Assembly: GCA_946405655.1 (NCBI GenBank)
Contig: CAMJHX010000055.1
Span: forward strand, 1-7,968
Source of the DNA: an uncultured Clostridia bacterium
GTDB taxonomy: Bacteria > Bacillota > Clostridia > Oscillospirales > Oscillospiraceae
Direction: 5' to 3'
Length of the DNA: 7,968 nucleotides
In this document: piece after piece, positions 1-5,201 of the stretch
Layout: each line of letters starts with the position of its first letter
Position numbering within the stretch: the first letter of the stretch is position 1
Program-made: the position numbers and the translations under genes
Notes under the pieces: model-generated
What the model was told of the DNA's origin: nothing
Database searches by the model: none
The model's input: only the letters and a program-made list of their open reading frames with translations

Positions 1-1336
1 TCCATTTCCCGGACAGGAAGAACACGCCCCCGATGACGAGCGGCATAAACCCCGCGAGTGCGTCGCCGAGCCAGAAGCCTCTGCAGTCGAGATGCATGGT
101 GAAGCCGAGGAGGGCGGCGAGGCCGATGCGGGCGACGACGCCGTCGATGATCGCGATGGCAAGGTTCAGCTTCGCGCGGCCGGAGCCGTTGATGAGCGAG
201 AAGGCGACGCTGCGGGTCGCCGCGCCGAAGAAGTTCAGGATGATCGGGAGCGTCAGCACGCCCGCCGCCTTGAGCACCGCCTCGTCCGGCGTGAAGGCGC
301 GGTAGATGCCCGTCGGCCAGAGGAGCATGATCGCCGTGCCGACGAGGGCGAGACCGGTGCTCACGAGGAAGATCGCCGCGAGGATCTTCTTCACGCGCTG
401 ATATTCGCCCGCGGCGAGGTTCTGCCCCGCCATCGTGCTGCCCGCCGTGGTGAACGACTGGGAGATCACGCCGCCCATGATGTTCACTTTGTTGAAGATG
501 CCCGCGAGGGCGGAATACGTCACGTCGAAGAGATTGATCCACGCCATGAGGATGATCTTCGAGAAGCTGATCGCGGCGGACTGGATCGCCATCGGGATGC
601 CGAGCGCGAGCAGCCGCCGGAAGGCGGCGCCGTCGATGCGAAAGCTCCGGAGCCGGAAGTCAAAGCCGAAGCTCTCCCGCCGCCGGTAGAGATAGACGAC
701 CGCGGCGATGAAGCTCACGCCCTGCCCGATCACGGTGGCAAGGGCGGCGCCGAAGACCTTGAGACCGAGATATTTGACAAAGAGAATGTCCAGCACCGTG
801 TTGAGCACGGCGGCGACGGCGATGAACACAAACGGCCGCCGGCTGTCGCCCATGCCGCGCAGAATCGCGCTCACGATGTTGTAGCCATAGATGAACACCA
901 GCCCGCACACGCAGGTGACGAGATAGTCCATCGCAAAGTCATACGCCGCCGCAGGCGTGTTGAGCCAGCCGAGGATGGAATGGCGCATCAGATAGCACAG
1001 CCCCGCGATCGCGATCGAGACCGCGAGCAGAAACGAGAACATGGTGCCGATCGTCTTGCGGATCTCATCGTGCCGCCCGGTGCCGACGGCGCGGGCGACG
1101 ATTACCTGTCCGGCGGAGGAAAAGCCCATCGCCACGAAGGTGAGCAGATGCAGCGCCTCGCCCCCGATGGACACGGCGGACATGCCCGCCGCACCGATGT
1201 AATTGCCGACGATGACCATGTCAACGAGGTTGTAGATCGCCTGCAGCGCGTTGGAGGCAAAGAGCGGCAGCGCAAAGCGAAACAGCTGCGAGACCACCGG
1301 CCCCTTCGTCAGATCGCGAATCATGGTGTCCGCCAT
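1..1336 (-). CDS. MATE family efflux transporter (3' end cut by window edge)
   Basis: Multidrug and toxin extrusion (MATE) secondary transporter of the cytoplasmic membrane; the family exports cationic drugs or metabolites using Na+ or H+ gradients. Reading the minus strand from an ATG at 1336 gives 445 residues with no stop before the edge. Family members are about 450 residues, so only a few C-terminal residues are missing. The protein is almost entirely hydrophobic helices in two similar halves. The first half begins FALPLFASNALQAIYNLVDM (residues 21-40), contains the loop GRHDEIRK (about 87-94) and GMGDSRRPF (161-169), then a helix with NTVLDILFV (179-187). The second half begins near LGIPMAIQSAAISFSK (245-260) and contains AGQNLAAGEYQRVKK (303-317), the usual MATE loop after helix 8. 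The start is fixed by AGGGAGG at 1344-1350, seven bases upstream. Substrate cannot be read from sequence. It is co-directional with spoIVB but separated by a terminator, a repeat element and its own promoter, so it is probably transcribed alone. Confidence 0.93.
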   Translation of the reverse strand, partial: MADTMIRDLTKGPVVSQLFRFALPLFASNALQAIYNLVDMVIVGNYIGAAGMSAVSIGGEALHLLTFVAMGFSSAGQVIVARAVGTGRHDEIRKTIGTMFSFLLAVSIAIAGLCYLMRHSILGWLNTPAAAYDFAMDYLVTCVCGLVFIYGYNIVSAILRGMGDSRRPFVFIAVAAVLNTVLDILFVKYLGLKVFGAALATVIGQGVSFIAAVVYLYRRRESFGFDFRLRSFRIDGAAFRRLLALGIPMAIQSAAISFSKIILMAWINLFDVTYSALAGIFNKVNIMGGVISQSFTTAGSTMAGQNLAAGEYQRVKKILAAIFLVSTGLALVGTAIMLLWPTGIYRAFTPDEAVLKAAGVLTLPIILNFFGAATRSVAFSLINGSGRAKLNLAIAIIDGVVARIGLAALLGFTMHLDCRGFWLGDALAGFMPLVIGGVFFLSGKW

Positions 1337-1371
1337 AGGTTTGCCTCCCTTCCCAAAAATCGGATGGGGAC

Positions 1372-1400
1372 AGTTTAGCACAAAATAAAATTCGCGGCAA
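1372..1400 (-). promoter_or_regulatory. Candidate sigma-A promoter for the MATE gene
   Basis: On the minus strand, TTGCCG (1395-1400) is separated by exactly 17 bases from TAAACT (1372-1377), with a TG dinucleotide one base upstream of the -10 (extended -10). Each hexamer matches the sigma-A consensus at four of six positions. Transcription would start near 1365, giving a leader of roughly 28 bases that contains the AGGGAGG ribosome binding site. The promoter lies just inside the end of the neighbouring palindromic element (from 1418), so it is not carried by it. The assignment rests on motif and spacing only. Confidence 0.5.
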
Positions 1401-1417
1401 GCGAGGGGGAAGTGAGT

Positions 1418-1630
1418 AGTTAGGAGTTAGGAGTGAGGAGTTGACAGATGGCTCATGCGCAGCAACCATTTGTCATCCTGAGCTTGTCGAAGGATCTTGG
1501 CAGCGCAGAAAAGGAGAACCATCAGCGTCTGTCCAACTGCTTTGCCAAGATTCTTCGACTCCGCACTCCGTGCTCCGCTCAGAATGACAATCTTAGACAA
1601 CTCCTAACTCCTAACTCCTAACTCCTAACT
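1418..1630. repeat. MITE-like imperfect palindrome with heptamer-repeat ends
   Basis: Non-coding element occupying most of the MATE-spoIVB gap. The left end (1418-1446) is a run of AGTTAGG heptamers, one degenerate to AGTGAGG, ending AGTTGACA. The right end (1596-1630) carries four exact AACTCCT heptamers plus AACT. The two ends are inverted copies, about 26 of 29 positions. Inside is a second inverted pair: 1471-1483 against 1577-1589 (12 of 13) and 1486-1500 against 1545-1559 (14 of 15), flanking a central spacer (1501-1544). The right inner arm has an extra 17 bases (1560-1576) containing the mini-palindrome GCACTCCGTGC. The inner sequence TGTCATCCTGAGC...GTCGAAGGATCTT resembles a repeat I recall from intergenic regions of many bacterial genomes; that is memory, not a search. 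No target duplication or transposase is visible. Confidence 0.75.
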
Positions 1631-1631
1631 G

Positions 1632-1665
1632 AAAAGGGCCGGAGGCCTTTTTCCATGGCCTCCGG
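1632..1665 (-). terminator. Rho-independent terminator of spoIVB
   Basis: Eight bases after the spoIVB stop codon, the minus-strand transcript can form a perfect 9-bp GC-rich stem, CCGGAGGCC (1657-1665) with GGCCTCCGG (1639-1647), with a 9-base loop containing AAAAA. It is followed by CCCTTTTC. The U tract is short, but stem strength and position just past the stop support termination, which would isolate spoIVB from the MATE gene. Confidence 0.8.
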
Positions 1666-1673
1666 CAGTTCGC

Positions 1674-2657
1674 TTATGCGGCGCTGAGCATCGTCTCGAT
1701 GCTGAGTCCGTAGCCGCGCGTGGGGTCGTTCAGGAGCACGTGCGTCACGGCGCCGATGAGCTTGCCGTCCTGCAGGATCGGGCTTCCCGACATGCCCTGC
1801 ACGATGCCGCCCGTCGCCTTGAGGAGGCTCTCGTCCGTCACCGTGATCAGATAGCGCGTGCAGCCCTGCTCGCGGTAGACGCGGTCGATCTTCGCGGAAT
1901 AATCGCGCGTCTCCTGCCCCGCGACGGTCGCGCGGATGATCACGTCGCCGGTGTGCACCTCGTCGTCCGCCGCGGTCTCCACGCTGTCCAGCGCCGGGAT
2001 CTCGGCCATCGCGCCGAAGATGCCGAAGACGCTGTTTTCCTCCACGCTGCCGAAGGACTCCGCGTTTTGGAACGAGCCCATCAGCTCGCCCGCCTCGCCG
2101 TCGCCGCCCTGCCGCGCGCCGGAGATGTCCGCGCGCACGATCTCGCCGCGCTCGATCGGCAGGAGCTTTCCGCTCTCCTCGTCCGTAATGCCGTGGCCGA
2201 GCGCGCCGTAGGCGCCCGTCGCGGGGTCGCAGTAGGTGATCGTGCCGATGCCGGTCACGCCGTCGCGCAGCCAGAGGCCGAGCTGGAGCTTCCCGTCCTC
2301 GCCGCGATACGGCGTCACGACGCATTTTTTCTCCAGCCCGCCGCGGTCGACGCGGATCGTCGTCTTCTCCTGCACGGTCTCGAGCGCTGCGGCGAGGTCT
2401 TCGGGCGTGCGCACGTCCCTGCCCGCGACAGAGCGGATCACGTCGCCCTCTTTGAGCCCCGCGTCCTTCGCGGGAGAGATGGTCCCCTCGGGCGTCTCAA
2501 GCTCGGCAAAGCCCGTGATGAGCAGCCCGTCCGTCTTCGCCTCGATGCCGACCGCCTGCCCCATCGGGATCAGCTCCGCCGCCCGCGCGGGCAGCGCGAG
2601 CAGAAGGAATGTGAGCAGCATCAGAGGCCATCTGCATAATTTTCGTTGTTTTTGCAA
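1674..2657 (-). CDS. spoIVB: SpoIVB peptidase (S55 family), sporulation signalling protease
   Basis: Serine peptidase made in the forespore and secreted into the intermembrane space, where in Bacillus subtilis it cleaves SpoIVFA and so triggers SpoIVFB processing of pro-sigma-K. From the TTG start at 2657 the protein has 327 residues: a basic N-terminus (KQRK, KLCR), a hydrophobic segment ending PARA (signal peptide/anchor, about 1-26), a PDZ domain (about 32-114) and the S55 domain. The catalytic triad is visible as His155 in ALGHGITD, Asp275 in TVTDESLL and Ser290 in GIVQGMSGSPI; the Asp-Ser spacing of 15 equals that of B. subtilis D363/S378. The C-terminal THVLLNDPTRGYG is a family hallmark. 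B. subtilis SpoIVB is about 426 residues; this shorter version is typical of a compact clostridial form. Start choice: an in-frame ATG at 2750 adds 31 unlike residues upstream of the candidate promoter; TTG 2657 is preceded by a G6 run (2662-2667) and gives a normal signal peptide; ATG at 2621 would remove its basic part. spo0A, the usual neighbour, is not here. Confidence 0.93.
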   Translation of the reverse strand: MQKQRKLCRWPLMLLTFLLLALPARAAELIPMGQAVGIEAKTDGLLITGFAELETPEGTISPAKDAGLKEGDVIRSVAGRDVRTPEDLAAALETVQEKTTIRVDRGGLEKKCVVTPYRGEDGKLQLGLWLRDGVTGIGTITYCDPATGAYGALGHGITDEESGKLLPIERGEIVRADISGARQGGDGEAGELMGSFQNAESFGSVEENSVFGIFGAMAEIPALDSVETAADDEVHTGDVIIRATVAGQETRDYSAKIDRVYREQGCTRYLITVTDESLLKATGGIVQGMSGSPILQDGKLIGAVTHVLLNDPTRGYGLSIETMLSAA

Positions 2658-2690
2658 AAAATCCCCCCAGAACAAATTTTTTGCGCAAAA
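2649..2690. promoter_or_regulatory. Twin 12-bp palindromes upstream of spoIVB
   Basis: Two perfect 12-bp palindromes, TTTTTGCAAAAA (2649-2660) and TTTTGCGCAAAA (2679-2690), share the T-run/GC core/A-run pattern. Their centres are exactly 30 bp apart, about three helical turns, so both would face the same side of the DNA. The first overlaps the proposed TTG start; the second lies in the presumed spoIVB leader. The run is conspicuously AT-rich against the GC-rich surroundings. This could be a dimeric-regulator operator pair or simply AT-rich leader sequence; the function is not established by sequence alone. Confidence 0.35.
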
Positions 2691-2711
2691 CCGCCCAAGT
2701 TCGCGCAAGGT

Positions 2712-2741
2712 TATTGTGTCCGCGCGTCCGCCATCAGATGC
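2712..2741 (-). promoter_or_regulatory. Candidate sigma-G/F-type promoter for spoIVB
   Basis: On the minus strand GCATC (2737-2741) lies 18 bases upstream of CACAATA (2712-2718). The forespore sigma-G/F consensus is roughly GHATR, N17-18, CATWHTA, so this has one mismatch in each element with allowed spacing. In B. subtilis spoIVB is sigma-G dependent, so the expectation is biologically reasonable. Transcription would start near 2705, about 48 bases before the proposed TTG start and downstream of the alternative ATG at 2750. Short degenerate motifs arise by chance, so this is tentative. Confidence 0.33.
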
Positions 2742-2800
2742 TCGGAACATTCTCTCAGGTTTGGAAGTCTATTGTTTGATTGATAAAAGGAGGCAGAACC

Positions 2801-3646
2801 ATGCCCGTTTCCATGACGTTTTTCGGCACGACCACGTGGCTTTTGGACGACGGCGAGACGCAGCTTCTGCTCGATGCGCATCTGACGCGGCCGAGCATGG
2901 CGCGCGTCGTGTTCGGAAAATTAAAAACGAACACGGAATTTGTTGACGAGGTGCTCGCCCGCTTTCCGATGGAGCGGCTGAAAGCCATTTTCGTCTCGCA
3001 CACGCACTATGACCATGTGCTCGACGCGGTGTATATCGCCCAAAAGACCGGCGCGGACATGTTCGGCTCGGCCTCCGCGCGGAACGTCGGGCTCGGGGGC
3101 GGGATTCCGGATGCGCGCCTGCACCTCTTCGAGCCGGGGAGCCCCGTCTCGGTCGGCGCGTTTGAGATCACGGTGCTGCCCTCGATCCACTCCAAGCCGA
3201 CGATTTTAAATAACGACCTCGGCGTCGCGATCGAGCGGCCCCTGACGCAGCCGGCGCGCATGCGCGACTATTCCGAGGGCGGCTCCTATGATTTTTACAT
3301 CCGCCACGGGGAGAAAACCCTCCTCGTCCGCCCGAGCTGCAATTACATCGAGGGGTCTCTGAAGGATATCCGCGCCGAGACGCTCCTGCTCGGCATCGGC
3401 GGTCTCGGCAAGGAGGACGACGCCTTTCACGACACGTTTTACCGCGAGACGGTCGGGTACGTGCGTCCAAAGCGCGTCATCCCCGTGCACTGGGACAATT
3501 TCTTCCAGCCGCTTCGCGCCCCGCTGCCGTATCAGACCCGCCTCGCGGACGACGTCGCCGGGAGCATGGCATACCTGAAAGCCCGGCTTGAAGCCGACGG
3601 CATTGCGTTCGATGTCGTCGACGCGTTCGAGACGGTGGAGCTGTGA
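2801..3646 (+). CDS. Metallo-beta-lactamase fold hydrolase (COG2220-like)
   Basis: Probable cytoplasmic metal-dependent hydrolase of 281 residues with no signal peptide or membrane segment; substrate unknown. It starts with the beta-strand pattern TFFGTTTWLLDDGETQLLLDAH, as in UlaG/COG2220-type proteins. The metal-site motif is H67-T-H69-Y-D71-H72 in FVSHTHYDH. A third candidate ligand is His130 (LPSIHS), and a late histidine is His230 in VIPVHWDNF. The usual bridging Asp of the strand before the last ligand is not seen; the equivalent place reads VRPSCNYIEG (176-185), so Ser179 or Cys180 stands where GD is normal. GIGGLG (198-203) follows. As I recall, a COG2220 subgroup with GSAG-type sequence there also lacks this Asp. 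Start: AGGAGG at 2788-2793 lies seven bases before the ATG at 2801; an in-frame ATG at 2780 lies upstream of that site and is rejected. It is divergent from spoIVB. No confident promoter was found in the 143-base gap, and no clear terminator hairpin follows the stop, only CTTTTTTCT. Confidence 0.88.
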   Translation: MPVSMTFFGTTTWLLDDGETQLLLDAHLTRPSMARVVFGKLKTNTEFVDEVLARFPMERLKAIFVSHTHYDHVLDAVYIAQKTGADMFGSASARNVGLGGGIPDARLHLFEPGSPVSVGAFEITVLPSIHSKPTILNNDLGVAIERPLTQPARMRDYSEGGSYDFYIRHGEKTLLVRPSCNYIEGSLKDIRAETLLLGIGGLGKEDDAFHDTFYRETVGYVRPKRVIPVHWDNFFQPLRAPLPYQTRLADDVAGSMAYLKARLEADGIAFDVVDAFETVEL

Positions 3647-3672
3647 CCTTTTTTCTGCCGCTGTTCCGTTTG

Positions 3673-3907
3673 CTGTAGGGGCGACCTGCGGTCGCCCGCG
3701 CGGCGGGGTCTGACATGAACACCGTTTTTCGGCGAATCCGAACCGCAGTTGGCGTAGGGGCCGACGACCTCGGCGGCCCTTTGCCGGATGCCTGCCAAAT
3801 CCCGGCGCGATGTGGGCACCGCGCCCTACAGGATGCGGTGCAATTCGCCGCAGAACAGCAAGACACCAAGTCTGCTCTGCACGGGCGACCACAGGTCGCC
3901 CCTACAG
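3673..3907. repeat. REP/BIME-like cluster A: four GTAG-hairpin units
   Basis: This fills most of the 348-base gap between the MBL-fold gene and nagZ. It has four units of GTAG plus a 19-22 base hairpin, two forward then two inverted. Unit a: GTAG 3675-3678, stem GGGCGACC with loop TGC (3679-3697). Unit b: GTAG 3754-3757, hairpin 3758-3779 starting GGGCCGACGA, loop CC, one A-G mismatch. Unit c (inverted): hairpin 3804-3825, CTAC 3826-3829, six GC pairs GGCGCG/CGCGCC plus three inner pairs. Unit d (inverted): hairpin 3883-3901 with loop ACA, CTAC 3902-3905. Outer units a and d form a 26-bp terminal inverted repeat (3673-3698 and 3882-3907) with one mismatch, in the loop. A conserved GTAG before a hairpin is the hallmark of REP elements recognised by REP-associated tyrosine transposases. 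No coding sequence is credible here. Confidence 0.85.
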
Positions 3908-3959
3908 TGCGGATTGGTTCCGACGTTTCTTTTCAGCATGGGCTGATTGCGCATTCCGA

Positions 3960-3988
3960 TTGCTTTTCATTCCCGACTGAGGTAAAAT
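3960..3988 (+). promoter_or_regulatory. Candidate promoter for nagZ, -10 close to the start codon
   Basis: TTGCTT (3960-3965) is separated by 17 bases from TAAAAT (3983-3988). The -10 matches sigma-A at five of six positions, the -35 at three of six. Transcription would begin around 3994-3996, at the ATG itself (3995), implying a leaderless or nearly leaderless message. The only Shine-Dalgarno-like sequence, TGAGG (3978-3982), is 12 bases from the ATG and would then lie upstream of the transcript. An earlier promoter, or read-through from the upstream gene, would instead keep TGAGG as a distant ribosome binding site. Confidence 0.35.
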
Positions 3989-3994
3989 AGAACT

Positions 3995-5185
3995 ATGGAC
4001 AGAAACGATCTGCGGCATATTTCGCCGATTCCCTGGGTTTTGATCGTCCTGCTGGGCATTCTGCTGGCAGGGCTGGTGCTCGTGCGCCTTTTTACGCCGG
4101 CAAAGACCGCGGAGCCGCCCGTTCCGATTGAGACGGCGGCGGAGCCCACGCCGGAGCCGACGCCGGACGCGGCGGAGCAGCTGCTCGCGGACATGACCCT
4201 GCGCGAGAAGCTCTGCCAGCTGCTCGTCGTGCAGCCGCAGATGCTCACGGGGGCGAAGACCGTCACCGCTGTGGACGACGCGCTCGTTGCGGCGCTGGAG
4301 GATTATCCGGTGGGCGGCTTTCTGCTCGCCGCCGCGCATATGAAGACCGCCGACCAGCTCTCCGCGCTCACACGGGATCTCTCCCGCGCGGCGCCGGGCG
4401 CGCTCCTCACCGTGGACGAGGAGGGCGGGCGCGTCGGCAGGCTCATGTACTCGGTCGGCACCACGAAGCTGCAGAGCATGTATTCGTATAAGGACGAGGG
4501 CACGAAGACTGCCTATAAGAACGCGTGGATCCTCGCGCAGGATCTGCAGTCCTTCGGCTTCAACACCGATTTCGCTCCCGTGGCGGACGTCTGGACCGTG
4601 AAGGGCAACGCCGCCATCGGCGACCGCGCCTACAGCGACGATTATGACGAGGCGGCGGAGCTGATCGCCTCGGCGGTCAAAGGCTTTCATGACGGCGGCG
4701 CGCTCTGCTGCCTGAAGCACTTCCCCGGCCACGGCAGCACCACCACGGACAGCCACGACGAGGCCGCCATTGTGCAGAAGGATCTGGAGACCCTGCGAAA
4801 AGAGGATCTCAAGCCCTTCGTCTCCGGCATCGAGGCCGGGGCGGATATGGTCATGGTCGGGCACATCACCGTGCCGGAGATCGACGACCAGCCCGCGAGC
4901 CAGAGCAAAAAGATCACGACGGATCTGCTGAGAGAAGAGCTCGGCTTCGAGGGCGTCATCATCACGGACGGCCTGCAGATGATGGCCGCGGGCAGCATGA
5001 ACGACGGCGAAAAGGCGCTGCGCTGCTTAAATGCCGGGGCGGATCTGCTGCTTGAGATCGCGGACATTCCCGGAACGGTAGAGACACTGGAACAGGCGGT
5101 TCTGGACGGCAAGCTTTCGGAAAGCCGCATCGACGAGAGCGTCCTGCGCGTGCTGCATCTGAAGCTGGACGCCGGGCTGCTGTGA
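3995..5185 (+). CDS. nagZ: Membrane-anchored GH3 beta-N-acetylglucosaminidase (NagZ-like)
   Basis: Family 3 glycoside hydrolase of 396 residues, expected to remove terminal N-acetylglucosamine from cell-wall muropeptides during wall turnover. A single N-terminal transmembrane helix (about 14-33, PWVLIVLLGILLAGLVLV) is followed by a Pro/Glu/Thr linker (about 35-57, with PTPEPTP) and one TIM-barrel domain (about 60-396). This suggests an enzyme on the outer face of the membrane. There is no lipobox cysteine, so it is not a lipoprotein. Motifs: VDEEGGRVGRL (140-150); FAPVADVW (193-200); the NagZ signature KHFPGHGSTTTDSH (241-254), whose His254 is the acid/base histidine of this subfamily; and IITDGLQMMA (322-331) with Asp325 as catalytic nucleophile. 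The arginine motif reads IGDRAYSDD (208-216) where RSFG is commoner. It lacks the second GH3 domain and so is a single-domain enzyme. An in-frame TAA at 3983-3985 leaves ATG 3995 as the first good start. Convergent with gltBD. A related GH3 specificity cannot be excluded. Confidence 0.92.
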   Translation: MDRNDLRHISPIPWVLIVLLGILLAGLVLVRLFTPAKTAEPPVPIETAAEPTPEPTPDAAEQLLADMTLREKLCQLLVVQPQMLTGAKTVTAVDDALVAALEDYPVGGFLLAAAHMKTADQLSALTRDLSRAAPGALLTVDEEGGRVGRLMYSVGTTKLQSMYSYKDEGTKTAYKNAWILAQDLQSFGFNTDFAPVADVWTVKGNAAIGDRAYSDDYDEAAELIASAVKGFHDGGALCCLKHFPGHGSTTTDSHDEAAIVQKDLETLRKEDLKPFVSGIEAGADMVMVGHITVPEIDDQPASQSKKITTDLLREELGFEGVIITDGLQMMAAGSMNDGEKALRCLNAGADLLLEIADIPGTVETLEQAVLDGKLSESRIDESVLRVLHLKLDAGLL

Positions 5186-5201
5186 TTGTACATATTCGGC
5201 T

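Noticed and set aside
92..1378. A 428-codon open frame on the plus strand antisense to the MATE gene, and similar long frames at 1740-2639, 3902-4864 and 5215-6576.
   Set aside because: They lie opposite clearly conserved genes, are rich in Arg/Ala/His/Asp as expected from reverse reading of GC-rich codons, show no recognisable domain and have no ribosome binding sites. The 5215 frame starts inside a REP-like unit.
1599..1630. The AACTCCT tandem as a CRISPR-like or microsatellite array.
   Set aside because: The repeat unit is 7 bases with no spacers, and the run is mirrored by an inverted copy at 1418-1446, so it is the end of a palindromic element.
2658..2750. An N-terminal extension of SpoIVB from the ATG at 2750.
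   Set aside because: The 31 extra residues are hydrophilic, sit before a normal signal sequence, have no ribosome binding site, and would place translation start upstream of the candidate promoter.
3206..3892. A 228-codon minus-strand frame spanning the MBL gene's 3' half and the repeat cluster.
   Set aside because: Its N-terminal part is repeat sequence and the rest is antisense to the MBL hydrolase; composition is low-complexity Arg/Ala/Gly.
3673..3907. The GTAG-hairpins as rho-independent terminators of the MBL gene.
   Set aside because: The stems are GC-rich but no unit is followed by a U tract on either strand, and the GTAG head and nested inverted pairing are better explained as REP-like elements. 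A secondary effect on transcript ends remains possible.
3715..3990. A 91-codon plus-strand frame inside the MBL-nagZ gap.
   Set aside because: It is made almost wholly of the REP-like units and their spacers, has no Shine-Dalgarno, and its amino-acid pattern follows the palindromes.
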